DNA of 64,000 nucleotides from Tritrichomonas foetus (lineage: Eukaryota; Parabasalia; Tritrichomonadida; Tritrichomonadidae): NCBI GenBank assembly GCA_001839685.1, contig MLAK01000068.1, positions 4,215 through 68,214 on the forward strand, read 5' to 3'. Every line of letters begins with the position of its first letter. Position 1 is the stretch's first letter. The notes below the pieces were generated by a model, which saw only the letters and a list, made by a program, of their open reading frames with translations, was not told the origin of the DNA and ran no database searches. Made by a program: the position numbers and the translations under genes. Below are positions 41,009-51,244 of this stretch, one piece after another.

Positions 41009-42322
41009 TTATTTTATATCTTTAGGGACAATTTGGCCGAAAAATTCACAACATGATAAAATAAAAGAATGATCGTCATGATGGTTCAGATCAATTTGAG
41101 TGATCTTTATCAGACGGAAATAGTCTGGGCATTTACACCTGAATGACATTGAAGCATAGTTCGAATTTAATTCAACAACGCCTCTTCTTTCATCCAGTTG
41201 TGTCCATTTTCGTCCATCATTTGAAGCGGTAACTCTCCATGATTTTAGGTGTCCTTGACCTTTATTTCCACCTGATGTTCTAATTGTATAAGCATCAACT
41301 TTTAACAGTCTTGGTGAAAAATCATACATGACCCATTGATCAGGTTGATCATTCGAATACCAAGTTGAATGCTCATCGTGTAAGTTCAATAAATTTCTCG
41401 GTAAGAAATATTTAAAGTGTGTTGAAGAAACTTCTACTCGAATTTCAGAAATTCCTGTTGCTTGATGTGAGATAATGTAATCTATTATTCCATGAACAGA
41501 TTTCTCTTCAGGAAGATTTACAGTTATTTGATTATCTGCTTTAATTAATGACTCAACATTTTGGTTTGGTGATAAATACCTTCTTTTTGGTAAATTAGCA
41601 CCAGATTTTTGTTTCTCTTTTCGGGCATTATCCAAAAGAATATGTGAATCAACTTCTTCTCTCGAGCATAATTCAAGTAAGGATTTATCACTTAAATCAG
41701 CTAAATATAGCCGTTCAACTAATTTTGCACATGCCTCACCTCTCTCCATGATTACTTTAGATACCCACAATGCTAGAGTATCTTCATTATCTACGCCAAG
41801 CTCATCTGATGCTAAAATTTCATCGAGGATTGGAAAAGGCAAAGCAATCAAATTTTCATGATACATCATTTCAGCAAAATGATGCTTGATAAAAATCAAA
41901 TGAGGCTCAATAATACCTTTTGCTTGATAAATAAAAATTAGTGAAGGAATAACCGTTGTTAAATTAAATGATTTTTCCAGGCATTCTTTTGCCGGTTCCT
42001 GAAGTTCAGGAATTGCTAAATCTGTGGAAATTAAATACGTAATATCACAGTTATGTAAATTTATAATGAAATCAAACCCATAACAAAAATCAATAATTTG
42101 TGATAATGTATCAAATTCATCCGGATAATTGAATTTGATCATTTTTGTTGAAGGATCGCTACTCATTATTCCAAGTATCTTTTTTGATGTTGCTGATACA
42201 ACAATGGCGTGGCATTCGTATTTTTTAGAGTGATTCGAAATAACGAGATCATAAGGAAGGGTTCCTTTCTTCATGACCTTGAAATGAGACTGTGGTGAAG
42301 GAACGTTGATTTCTGAGATCAT
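41009..42322 (-). CDS. BTB-BACK-F5/8C (discoidin-like) domain protein
   Basis: This encodes 437 residues. A BTB/POZ domain lies at about 15-105 (YDLVISNHSKKYECHAIVVS, then IKFNYPDEFDTLSQIIDFCY). A BACK-like helical region follows (about 110-235, with NEDTLALWVSKVIMERGE). Residues about 270-435 form a discoidin-like F5/8C domain: SVHGIIDYIIS entry, TWYSNDQPDQWVMYDFSPR, AYTIRTSGGNKGQGHLKSWR, then VTASNDGRKWTQLDER and a final FRLIKITQ strand. BTB-F5/8C proteins are common in trichomonads. BTB domains often recruit cullin-3, and the F5/8C domain would bind a ligand or partner; both are inference. TCACTAAA precedes the ATG on this strand. Confidence 0.88.
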   Translation of the reverse strand: MISEINVPSPQSHFKVMKKGTLPYDLVISNHSKKYECHAIVVSATSKKILGIMSSDPSTKMIKFNYPDEFDTLSQIIDFCYGFDFIINLHNCDITYLISTDLAIPELQEPAKECLEKSFNLTTVIPSLIFIYQAKGIIEPHLIFIKHHFAEMMYHENLIALPFPILDEILASDELGVDNEDTLALWVSKVIMERGEACAKLVERLYLADLSDKSLLELCSREEVDSHILLDNARKEKQKSGANLPKRRYLSPNQNVESLIKADNQITVNLPEEKSVHGIIDYIISHQATGISEIRVEVSSTHFKYFLPRNLLNLHDEHSTWYSNDQPDQWVMYDFSPRLLKVDAYTIRTSGGNKGQGHLKSWRVTASNDGRKWTQLDERRGVVELNSNYASMSFRCKCPDYFRLIKITQIDLNHHDDHSFILSCCEFFGQIVPKDIK

Positions 42323-42330
42323 TTTAGTGA
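42323..42330 (-). promoter_or_regulatory. initiator-like motif before the BTB gene
   Basis: TCACTAAA directly precedes the ATG at 42322 on the minus strand and fits the TCAYTW core. Confidence 0.45.
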
Positions 42331-42469
42331 AAACAATATTCGGAAGAAATGGAATGAAGTAAATTTTTACATAAAATAAACGTCAATAAAATGTATTCAA
42401 AAAGTTTGTACAAATCGAAATTGAATAGTTTATTCACAAAAACATGGGGAATCATATGATAATATATAA

Positions 42470-43813
42470 TCAAATAAAGATTGATACACCAATACCGAAA
42501 GCAATCATTGGTGATAAGTAAGGGCTATGATTCAATCTGAAAGAATTTGAAGACATTTTGAAAAACTCAAAAACACAATTTCCATGAGTATCAAGTAAAA
42601 CGAAATTTTTGTGGCTTTTTAGAACTGCATCTCGACCAGTAAACATTACCCATTTATCACCAACTTTTTCTGGATACTTTGAATCGAAATAGAAAAATCG
42701 AGGATCCATATCCCTTTTTTCTGCCACAGCGACTGTTCCCAAACTTTCTGTTTTGCCATTAGGCTTGAATGGGAAATTTACTGGTATCACAAGATTCATT
42801 CTTCTCCCTTTATTTCCAAGTCTGGATTCTGGAAAGAATGCAATTCCTGCAAGTTCAGTTTCATCATCGAAGATCAAATATTTATTATGTGCCATATTGA
42901 ATTTTATTTTTGCTTTTTCGTTTATTCGTTTGAAATTGTCTGCATAGTTCATGTTATTTTTATTTCTTGATTTTTGGATCTGATATAGTTTTCTATCATA
43001 CTGAAATGCCGAATAAGTAATTTTATTATTGCTATCTCTCAATCTTAGTTCATACTTTTTCATCAATCCACCTCTTTTCTGCCTTTCAAGTATGCAGGAA
43101 ATTAATGGAGTATCAATTTTTAAACTTAACTCTTTAGGAATGCTCTGAGTATCTAGGACTGGATCATTTTGCTGATTTGATTGTTGATTCATTTGTTGAT
43201 TTATTTGATGTGTGATTTTTTGAGTGAGTATTTGGTCATGATTTTCAATTCTTGAATTTTGGTCATATTTATTGTTTTCATCAGATTTTGACTTTTTTGG
43301 TTCCTCTTCACGATGAATTTCTTTTTCAATTGCATTATTTTCATTTTCTGGACTAGGAGCTTTCTTGAAGCGTCGTCGTCTTATTCCATCTCTGCTTTCT
43401 TGTTGTGATTCATTTTGGGGAGGTTTTATTTCATCTTCCTCCTTATTTTTTGATATTTGATAATTCCGCGAAAAGTTTCTTCGACGAAAGGAGGGGGAAT
43501 TTTCGGTAGTTTTTATATTATCGTTATTTTGTCTTGTATTTCGGCTTTGGTTTGGATTTTGATATTGACTTGCCCAATTCTCTTCTCCGTTTTTTCTGAG
43601 CGAGTTGGAGCTTTCTGAACTGTATTCACTGCTACTGCTTGTGGACAACTCCATTGTAGAGTTTCCAGTCTTTGTTGTTTTAATCATTGGAATATCCGAT
43701 GATGTTTCGTCACTCGATGAAGAAAAGGTGATAAGTTGTTTTTGGGGGCTTTTCGAAAGATGTTTGTATTGTCCGGGTCTCTGATTGGCTGGACGAAAGT
43801 TATTTCTCCGCAT
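42470..43813 (-). CDS. tubby-like protein
   Basis: This encodes 447 residues. The N-terminal 215 residues are low complexity and disordered (Ser-rich, then R/K/E/Q-rich, with NQQMNQQSNQQN). From about 235 a tubby-type barrel follows: SCILERQKRGGLMKKYELRL, then LIFDDETELAGIAFFPES, MNLVIPVNFPF, VLKSHKNFVLLDTHGN and the closing hydrophobic helix YLSPMIAFGIGVSIFI. The LQFG...-AFAICLSSF ending of tubby proteins is recognisable in altered form. Tubby domains bind phosphoinositides, and many bring cargo to cilia or membranes. The barrel is somewhat short and the PIP2-binding residues cannot be judged by eye. Confidence 0.75.
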   Translation of the reverse strand: MRRNNFRPANQRPGQYKHLSKSPQKQLITFSSSSDETSSDIPMIKTTKTGNSTMELSTSSSSEYSSESSNSLRKNGEENWASQYQNPNQSRNTRQNNDNIKTTENSPSFRRRNFSRNYQISKNKEEDEIKPPQNESQQESRDGIRRRRFKKAPSPENENNAIEKEIHREEEPKKSKSDENNKYDQNSRIENHDQILTQKITHQINQQMNQQSNQQNDPVLDTQSIPKELSLKIDTPLISCILERQKRGGLMKKYELRLRDSNNKITYSAFQYDRKLYQIQKSRNKNNMNYADNFKRINEKAKIKFNMAHNKYLIFDDETELAGIAFFPESRLGNKGRRMNLVIPVNFPFKPNGKTESLGTVAVAEKRDMDPRFFYFDSKYPEKVGDKWVMFTGRDAVLKSHKNFVLLDTHGNCVFEFFKMSSNSFRLNHSPYLSPMIAFGIGVSIFI

Positions 43814-44670
43814 TGGACTTGGAAATAAAATTTTGAATAGAAAGTTTTGATTATTGAAATCATGTAAATATCCATTGAAAATATTTAACTTTTTATGAAA
43901 TAAAAACCTTTGAGATTGCCGTTTGGAAATTTGATATTTTTCAATAAGAATTCAATCTCATTTAATAAATTGTATACCAATCTTTATAGATAACTAACTA
44001 ATCAATAATTATATTTATATTTGCATATTTAATATATTAAATTCTCAGATTTTAGTGAACTTATGCAGACAAAATAATCAATCGTGGGTATTGCCAAGAA
44101 TATTTGTGATGAACCTGAGTCAATGTAAGTAGCAGTTACAAATAGAAGATGCATAATAAGAAAATCAGAACTTTTCGATGGCGATGAGCATCACCAACAA
44201 TGTTTACAGGAGTCTCCACCATCGCAAACCTACCAATCACAGTCTCTACCAAAAACACAGTGCACTTAAGATCATTCGTCAACAATAACAGTTAATTGTA
44301 ACCAGTCTTTGCGGATGGCGTCAACGACGAAAAACTTTCCTGACATTCAATTTTGCAAATCATCACCACCAGTTGGAAGCTTAAGCATGAGTCTCAGGCC
44401 AAGATTGCAGCAGAGGAGTACCAATGTGAACATACCTAATATGCCACAAAACACACAAATGAGACAATTAAGAGATGAATTTAATTTTTGGACATGTTTT
44501 CAATGTTATTTTGAGAAATATCATTAAAAATCTCAGTAAAAATAGAAATTTATCAAATATATCACAATGACAGAGAAACAAAGCTCCAATATCAACTTGT
44601 GACAAATATTAATGTGAAAAAGAAGCCCATGAAAATCAAGATTTATTCAAATTTACAATAACAATTTTTT
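43814..44670. other. spacer with short coding-like fossil
   Basis: Very AT-rich near 43900-44050. A distinct GC-richer patch at about 44180-44470 has Gln/Ser/Pro-like translation in several frames (for example HQQCLQESPPSQTYQSQSL, and MRMASTTKNFPD from 44309) but no frame runs more than about 70 codons. It is probably a fossil of a low-complexity protein; I do not support a gene here. Confidence 0.4.
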
Positions 44671-45633
44671 ATGGTATGTAAATCATTGAGTGTTCCTGCC
44701 AGGAGTCTGAGAAATACGAATGATATCATGCCTATTCAAAGTGATCTATTTTTACATCACATGGCAGTTTCAATGTTCTTTTTCTTTTCATTTTTAATTC
44801 ACCTTGAATCATCAGTGAAATGGTTAGAGTTCAAAACTGAAAAGATGTTATCATCTGCATGTACTATTTGTGAAATAGAAGTATCCAAGCTCAATAAAAA
44901 TTCCACGTTATTTTCAAATCCAGAAAAAAAGTCTAAATGCAGTAATAATGAAAAAAATGATACTGTATTTAATTCATATAATCCCTACTGTTCATTAATA
45001 TTATCATTAAGGCAAGATTTTGAAAATAACAACAATTCTCTTCCCAAAGATTATTGTTCAACCAAAGGCCCCTGTAAATATACTGTTCCAAAAACATTGA
45101 ATGGACCATATTGTGCAAATTGTCTCAATGTAATAAGTTATTCACTTTATGCTGATCGTGACTCTCGATTGCGAACAATTCAAGATTTTTGTGCTTCATC
45201 ATATACTTCATCGATTCAATTTTGTGATGCTTTTCAGTATATTCTTGAGGCCTCTTTGAAAACTTACTTTTTAAATTCCTCTAATGCGACTTTATTTTGC
45301 ATTTCTTCCGGATTTTGCTATGAAAAAGACTTAACTAAAGGAGATTCTCCTGATTCTGACAATTCCAATGAATATTATAATGACTACTATAATTATTATT
45401 ATTATTCAGATGATTTGTACAATGATCCAAAGGAGAATGTTAGACCAAAGCCAAACCAACAATTGAAAGATGAAAAAGGCAGAAAAAAGTCGGCACCAAG
45501 CAATCATAAAAATGCGGTAAAAGCCAATTTAAAAAAGAAGCAAAATAACAATCGAAATTCAAAACTTTCTTCACAAACTACAAAAAATTCAAAAGGACGG
45601 AAACAAAACACACAAAAACATCATGAATTATAA
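44671..45633 (+). CDS. secreted double-saposin (SAPLIP) protein with basic tail
   Basis: This encodes up to 320 residues. The hydrophobic stretch MFFFFSFLIHLESS at 35-48 suggests the true start is Met31 (44761), giving a normal signal peptide; the first ATG would make a long leader. Two saposin-B-type modules are seen by their six cysteines: Cys64, 67, 90, 107, 129, 135 and Cys148, 151, 174, 185, 210, 216. The spacing CxxC-22-C-10-C-24-C-5-C of the second is textbook. A Tyr/Asp/Asn-rich hinge and a Lys/Asn/Gln-rich basic tail follow. Saposin-like proteins bind or permeabilise membranes (amoebapore relatives); which of these this one does is unknown. A second double-saposin gene lies 1.9 kb downstream. 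Confidence 0.82.
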   Translation: MVCKSLSVPARSLRNTNDIMPIQSDLFLHHMAVSMFFFFSFLIHLESSVKWLEFKTEKMLSSACTICEIEVSKLNKNSTLFSNPEKKSKCSNNEKNDTVFNSYNPYCSLILSLRQDFENNNNSLPKDYCSTKGPCKYTVPKTLNGPYCANCLNVISYSLYADRDSRLRTIQDFCASSYTSSIQFCDAFQYILEASLKTYFLNSSNATLFCISSGFCYEKDLTKGDSPDSDNSNEYYNDYYNYYYYSDDLYNDPKENVRPKPNQQLKDEKGRKKSAPSNHKNAVKANLKKKQNNNRNSKLSSQTTKNSKGRKQNTQKHHEL

Positions 45634-46128
45634 TTATATATGTATTTAAATATATCTTTCAACACTTTTAGTCAATAATATGATTATTATTTTCTTCTTT
45701 TTCTTTTTCGTTCTATTTCGACCCATTGAAGAAAAGACTTCACTTTGTTTATTTCATAATGTTTTTATCTTTCAGAATTATTAAGAATTATGGCTCAAGC
45801 AAATGTGGCTTCAACTTGAAACTTCCAAGTAACCATTTTATATATATGCATATAAATATATAATTATACTCTAAATGTTTCTAAAGATGACTCATGAGTG
45901 TCATTTTATCATTATGATGATTTTGGCAGAGCTAAAAAAGAAATATCTGCTTCCCTAGGCAACTGTCAGTAGCAGAAAATTTTGATAGAACTTGCATCGA
46001 GACAATAAATTCTTCAAAAGCTGTGAAAATTGATCTGTAGTGCTATATATTCTACTTTCATAGGGGGAAAAAAAAGAATGTTTTTAAAATAGAATGTTTT
46101 TTAAAAATAATTTTATTAATATATTTTA
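45634..46128. other. convergent intergenic spacer
   Basis: AT-rich, with short TATA-like runs (about 45840-45870). No gene or clear repeat is seen. Confidence 0.6.
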
Positions 46129-46872
46129 TTACATCTGTGTTGTATAATGGACTTCCGATGGTGATGAATAACCAAACACTTCAAAGAAAGTCAGCATTTG
46201 AAGAACAAGCAACAAAGGTGTTGTTACAATGAGCGGAGTTGTGAAAAACACAAAAATATAAGAAATTAAAATTACAGTGAACGTATTTGGCGACAAAGCA
46301 GCAGCAGCACTCCAAATAAAACAAGATCCAAATGAAAGGCTTGAATCTTCAAACAAAAGAATTTGTGCATTTCCAAAAAGCCAATTCAGAAGGAAACCGA
46401 AAATCATATAAATTACTGCCCAAACAAGATCAGACTGCATTAGTGCTTGAGCAATGGCCATTGGTGAGGCAAGAACGATATCAGTAAGAAACATGGAAAA
46501 GAAAATGCGCCACGACATAATATTTCGAATGCCCATGATATCGGATAAAATAATTTCATTGCCGCGCCTTTTCATTGCCAGTAAAACAACATTCAATACA
46601 CAAGTGTTTAAAATAGACCTCCATATTCGAATCGGCCAATTAGCGGTTAATTGAACGAGAATTAAATAACTTGATCGAGGGGCGTCTTTGTTTAAGGTCC
46701 ATTGAAAAACTAGCAGTCCGGCGTTTCCTACTGTTTCGGCTACGAAATAAATGAGAAGCAAAAACACGAAATTTGTCCGATTTTTCGAAGAAATATTATA
46801 AGCGCGTTTGAGTTTCTGGAAAAATGGCTTTGGGGCACTGAGACCATATCGTTTGTGGCGCCATTCGGCCAT
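46129..46872 (-). CDS. multi-pass membrane protein of unknown function
   Basis: This encodes 247 residues from the first ATG (46872). The frame stays open 18 codons further to a TTG at 46926, and those codons (NRNTPLFDGSLSESLQQ) read like protein, so the true start is uncertain; TTTTTTTAG just before that point could be a 3' splice site. Membrane spans are evident: NFVFLLLIYFVAETVGNAGL, a second around SILNTCVLNVVLLAM, then IFFSMFLTDIVLASPMAIAQ, VWAVIYMIFGFLLNWLFGNA, and a C-terminal pair ending LLLVLQMLTFFEVFGY. The topology of about six spans and small size recall peroxisomal PMP22/Mpv17-like proteins, but no signature supports that. Confidence 0.6.
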   Translation of the reverse strand: MAEWRHKRYGLSAPKPFFQKLKRAYNISSKNRTNFVFLLLIYFVAETVGNAGLLVFQWTLNKDAPRSSYLILVQLTANWPIRIWRSILNTCVLNVVLLAMKRRGNEIILSDIMGIRNIMSWRIFFSMFLTDIVLASPMAIAQALMQSDLVWAVIYMIFGFLLNWLFGNAQILLFEDSSLSFGSCFIWSAAAALSPNTFTVILISYIFVFFTTPLIVTTPLLLVLQMLTFFEVFGYSSPSEVHYTTQM

Positions 46873-46926
46873 TTGCTGAAGTGATTCACTCAGTGAGCCG
46901 TCAAAAAGAGGAGTATTTCGATTCAA

Positions 46927-47490
46927 AATCTAAAAAAAGTTATCAATTCAATGAAAAATGATCGTGGTTTGTAATGTGAAGTGAAAATAATCAAGAATGA
47001 TAATCATCAATGTAGATTTTGGGATTATAAGAATATGATTATGCCTAAATGTATTTATTTGATTTCTTGGAAGGAGAAGTTTGGAAATGAGAGAATAACT
47101 TTTTTTTCCTGAAATCTTTTGAAATTGAAGGATACAATCATATGAAGCTCAGGTAATAAGGAACATATGTGGACATTCTATTTGTTCATTTCTTTGTGAT
47201 CTTCATTTCATTGTGATCTTGTTATCGCTTCTAACTATTTCGTCACTGTTTATGGATTCTTATTTTCTCCTCTTCATTGAGTTTTTAGAGAATCAGAATA
47301 TCATCATGAAATATTACTCTTTGTGATGAAAGACACGTTTAAATTGAACGATCTACGAATGAAATTCCATTTGATAGAAAAGCTTTCAATATCCAAAATG
47401 AAATTCAATAGATTATTGAACAATATCACGAACGAATTTGAGATTAATACAAAATACATCAGCTGTCAATCTGTCAAAATCTGAGAGTTT
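46927..47490. other. divergent spacer between membrane protein and second SAPLIP
   Basis: Contains the promoters of both genes. TCATTG on the minus strand near 46950 and TCATTA at 47491 on the plus strand are candidate initiators. Nothing else is recognised. Confidence 0.45.
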
Positions 47491-47500
47491 TCATTACTTA
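47491..47500 (+). promoter_or_regulatory. initiator-like motif before the second SAPLIP gene
   Basis: TTTTCATTACTTAC ends about 10 bases before ATG 47514 and carries the TCATTA core. Confidence 0.5.
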
Positions 47501-47513
47501 CATTTATTAATAA

Positions 47514-48116
47514 ATGCTTTTAATCTTAACTATTCTAATATCATCAGAACTTTCATGTGATGATTGTAAGAAATTTGTTACGGATCATTATGATGCTTTG
47601 ACGAACTTGGATCTGAAAAGTTTTCTAAATGAAAACATATGCAAAATAGACCATTTATCCGAAAAAAAGGAAGATTGTATTAAAGTTACTGATGCTTTAA
47701 TAGAAACAATAACAGGAAAAATATCATCAATGAACCCTTCTCTTTTATGTGGCTTGTTTGCCAAATGCCGACCAACTATTCAAGATCATAATTCAATGAA
47801 AATGAAAAAAGGACTATATAGAAAACATAAGATTAATGATAATCTTGATTCACCAAAAGTACTTAACGCAGATCAATATCCTAATTGCGAATATTGTAAA
47901 GATTTGTGGGGATTTTTGCTTGGGGATGGAGCAACAACATTTACATCTGATATTGCACGTGATACGGCAATCGATATTTGTAAACAAATCCCTGAAGCGA
48001 AACAATTTTGTGATGTCATTACAACTGAACATGCATTTCGAGCAGTACAGATGCTTACTGCGAAATTTAATAATGAACAACTTTGTGCAGCTGGTGGACT
48101 CTGTCCATCTTCATAA
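47514..48116 (+). CDS. secreted double-saposin (SAPLIP) protein, compact
   Basis: This encodes 200 residues. The first 14 residues (MLLILTILISSELS) form a short signal peptide that leads directly into the first module. Module 1 has Cys15, 18, 43, 55, 79, 85 and module 2 has Cys125, 128, 156, 166, 191, 197; each has the CxxC...C...C...C...C layout of saposin-B domains. The linker is rich in Lys and Met. It is close in plan to the first SAPLIP gene but has no basic tail, and the two differ a lot in sequence, so they are old tandem copies or independent members. The probable role is lipid binding or membrane lysis in the phagosome or outside the cell, by analogy with amoebapores and trichomonad SAPLIPs. 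Confidence 0.87.
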   Translation: MLLILTILISSELSCDDCKKFVTDHYDALTNLDLKSFLNENICKIDHLSEKKEDCIKVTDALIETITGKISSMNPSLLCGLFAKCRPTIQDHNSMKMKKGLYRKHKINDNLDSPKVLNADQYPNCEYCKDLWGFLLGDGATTFTSDIARDTAIDICKQIPEAKQFCDVITTEHAFRAVQMLTAKFNNEQLCAAGGLCPSS

Positions 48117-50059
48117 ATTTTTTCTTCCAACAATTTTTCATGTTTTGATTTTTAATTGGAATATACGGAGAGATTTCTTAGATTTTTCATATATAGAAAT
48201 AAATATACAAATAGATGTTTAATATGAAGGAAACTTGAATGTTATGTTTTTTGGGAAATTTTGGGATAATTCCAAATCATTTTAGTATAAAATAATGATT
48301 TGTATGAATTATTGTCAATTTCCACACCAAATAAACAAAATTGGTAATCACAAATAATTTTCTTGAAAATAATTGTGAAAAGTGGTTGTACGACATATCC
48401 CTGTTAAACTAAAGTAAAAAATTGTACAATAAATAGTTTATTACAAAAATCCATGCCACTTGTTGTGAAAAAATAATATAAATTATATAAAAACAGGAGA
48501 ATCATCTTTATCACATTTTATCCAAATCAAATTGTTTTACGGAATACTTGTCTTATGAAATACATAAGATGCTCACTAAATTATCGTTCACCGTTAAGTT
48601 AGCTGATAGAAAGACTTTTTTGAGAGAAGAGTATTCAAAAATTCTGAACAACAAATGCCCGAATCAAAAATGGATATCTATCTATATACTCGAATTCCGG
48701 CTGCCATCTTTCAGCGATATAATTTCTTATGCTTTGTACACCCTGGTGAAAAAATAATGTTTCTTTTTCAGAAACTTGGCTCTTTTTCGAAATTAGAGGC
48801 AGTTTTTGAATAGAATCCTCAATTATTTTCAGAATAAAAGAATAAAAAATTCAGAGTATCACAAATCGATAAAATGAGTATTCCTTGAATCTCGGCTAAA
48901 ACGAAAATGTGCGGAAATGGATAAAGATGGAAACAGTGTGCTTTTGAAAATCAGATATATTTGCCTCACAAGATAAAAAGATGAAAATTGTGACATATTG
49001 AAAAAGTATTGAATGCCACTTTTTAATATCATATACAAATTGAAGTATCTATTGTTACACGATATCAGCAATTGCAATGTATCTATACCTAGAGGATATT
49101 GTAGGTATTCGTCAATCAGAAGCTTAACTTGGAAGCACTCAACTTATATAAAAATAGACATTGGGGTGACTCATTTTTCCATATAATTCTTCCCATATCT
49201 TTTTTAGAAGATTTTATAATTGAAATTATTCACACAAAAATAATATAAGTCTCTTTTGCAAAATAATAAATAGAAATAATTATGCACTGAAATTAATTTA
49301 ACATTTCAATGAACGGTTAGCGCTTCATAATACATAAATTATATTTTTTCAGATTCCCAAAATTGAATTCATAAATTTTTTATTATTTTTATATGATTCA
49401 TTCAATTTTTCGAAAATCAACCGAAATTAAAAAGCTTAAGATTATGAGATGATTGTATAGGCATTCAATATTCTAAAGAATTCTCTTTTCAATTCTCATT
49501 ATTTTTTTCTGTGTGATGTATTTAAAAGTTGGATTGTTATCTTCAGAGAGTTTTTTTTTTTTATTTTTTAATTTTTTAAGAGGTAAATCAATATATAACT
49601 CTTAATCATGTCTATAGACAGTCTTTAATGTCAGTTGGAATAAATAATGTTCCTCAAAACTTGACCATTATAATTCAATTGAAAATATACCCAAAATTCA
49701 TTGAAATAATTAGATGTTTATATATTTGTATTGATTTGAAAAAGGAAACAGAAAATTGATAATATAAAACTTCAATACATCATTCTCAATTTCATTGAAA
49801 ACCTACAAGGAAAATTTATTCAAAATATTGAATTCTCTCAGAAGATTTGGATAAACGTATTGAAAAGTTCTAAGGCCATAAATATTCAAATAAATTGTTA
49901 TTTCACGATGTGATAAAATTTTTCAATATGAATGACAAAACATTCTATCTATTGAGCATTATGTTTGAAAGGTTTACATTTAATATTTTCAATTTTCTAT
50001 AGAAAAAATAAAAACATAAAACTTTTTTGATAAAAGATGAAATTCATTTTCCTTTAGAG
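48117..50059. other. 1.9-kb spacer
   Basis: Very AT-rich. An open frame on the plus strand ends at 48757 (last 62 codons from ATG 48569: MLTKLSFTVKLADRKTF onward), without homology that I can see; I do not call it. A 6-codon reading frame (ATG 50037 to TAG 50057) ends two bases before the kinase ATG and could be an upstream ORF or chance. No repeats are seen. Confidence 0.5.
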
Positions 50060-51244
50060 ATGAAGAGCAACAAGTTTCTTAAAAATAGCCCAACTCTCCA
50101 AGAAGAAAAGATAGACCTCATCAAGAAAACTCTACAGCAGCACGAATACATTTACAAGTCGCCAGTCGGAAAAGGAGGATTCGCGTCAGTTCATTTGGTA
50201 ACCTCAGAACGCTACAATGTTGACTTTGCCGTAAAAATCAGCGAGAAACCAAAAGGCGAGAAAGGTGAAGTTAACGATGCCGAAATTAGCAATTTGATTC
50301 AACTTTCTCATCCGAATATTATATCAATGTACGAATACTTCACGGACTCTGTATTTTTATACATCATTCTCGAATACTGCCCAGGTGGAAGCTTGTGTGA
50401 TCTCGTCAAAAAGACAGGACCACTCAGAGGAAAAGTTCTTGCCCATTGCTGCAAAGAAATTTTGCTTGCCTTAAAGCACTGCCATGACAGAAACATTGCC
50501 CATCGAGACCTCAAGCCCGCAAACGTTCTCATTGACCGAAATAATCGCTGTAAATTAGCAGATTTTGGATTAAGTGATGATTTGTCGTTAAAGCATTCCA
50601 TGACGTGGGGTGGCACCCGGCCATACATGGCTCCCGAGCTCATTATCAGGAGCAAATATGATCTCCTAAAAGCAGATATTTGGGCACTTGCAGTCACTTT
50701 TTACCAATTGGCCTCTGGCAATTACCCATGGAACATTTCCAACCCAAAAGAGATGAACTTGGCAATTTCAATGAGAATAGTCTCTTATAATTCCATTGAA
50801 TCGCACTCGAAAGACCTCGTTTTCTTATTGAAATCAATGTTCGAAGTGACCCCTGCAAATCGCCCTTCTGTTGACGATCTCCTGCAGATGCCATATTTCC
50901 AGGACATTCTCTCCGAATCAAGACTCCAACTAGGAAAATCAACATCGGTCGGCTCAAGCTTAAATCTTTTGTTCAAAACAGGAAGCATGCGGAAAGGAAC
51001 AAGCGAGATCTACCGCAAGAATCATGGAACAATCATCGAAGATGATATCGGAGATGCTGGAGGGGCAGGAAACGCAGACGTGAAACAAAATGGCGACCTC
51101 CAAGGGAAGAAGAAGAAGAAGATAGAGCCCATAAAAAGTGTTCTGTCTTTCCAAGCGCTCGGACCAGCAATTGCGATCAGACGAACCCCATCAAGAATGA
51201 ACTTGATGGCTCCAAAACTAATGGTTAATCCAACCTTTGGCTGA
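50060..51244 (+). CDS. Ser/Thr protein kinase with C-terminal disordered tail
   Basis: This encodes 394 residues from ATG 50060; the frame extends upstream only through a TTG. The kinase domain covers about 30-280: VGKGGFASVHLV (glycine loop), FAVKI (lysine), YCPGGSLCDLV, a complete HRDLKPANVL catalytic loop, DFGLSDDLS and MAPELIIRSKYD. The C-lobe has the pattern VTPANRPSVDDLLQMPYFQ. The tail (about 280-394) is Gly/Lys-rich and includes a KKKKK stretch. It is of the same small CAMK/NEK-like group as the broken kinase at 7381 and keeps HRD where that one has HHD. Base composition is clearly GC-richer than in neighbouring genes, as if codon choice were selected or the gene were acquired; the first is more likely. 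Confidence 0.9.
   Translation: MKSNKFLKNSPTLQEEKIDLIKKTLQQHEYIYKSPVGKGGFASVHLVTSERYNVDFAVKISEKPKGEKGEVNDAEISNLIQLSHPNIISMYEYFTDSVFLYIILEYCPGGSLCDLVKKTGPLRGKVLAHCCKEILLALKHCHDRNIAHRDLKPANVLIDRNNRCKLADFGLSDDLSLKHSMTWGGTRPYMAPELIIRSKYDLLKADIWALAVTFYQLASGNYPWNISNPKEMNLAISMRIVSYNSIESHSKDLVFLLKSMFEVTPANRPSVDDLLQMPYFQDILSESRLQLGKSTSVGSSLNLLFKTGSMRKGTSEIYRKNHGTIIEDDIGDAGGAGNADVKQNGDLQGKKKKKIEPIKSVLSFQALGPAIAIRRTPSRMNLMAPKLMVNPTFG

Noticed and set aside
44309..44527. 72-codon open frame with ATG
   Set aside because: Low-complexity translation in several frames, no homology, no initiator-like motif; likely fossil.
47850..48133. Minus-strand Cys-rich open frames opposite the second SAPLIP gene
   Set aside because: Cysteines arise from the antisense of the saposin modules; no signal peptide or spacing pattern.
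48548..48757. 69-codon open frame
   Set aside because: Starts at TTG, has no recognisable features, and lies in a long AT-rich spacer.
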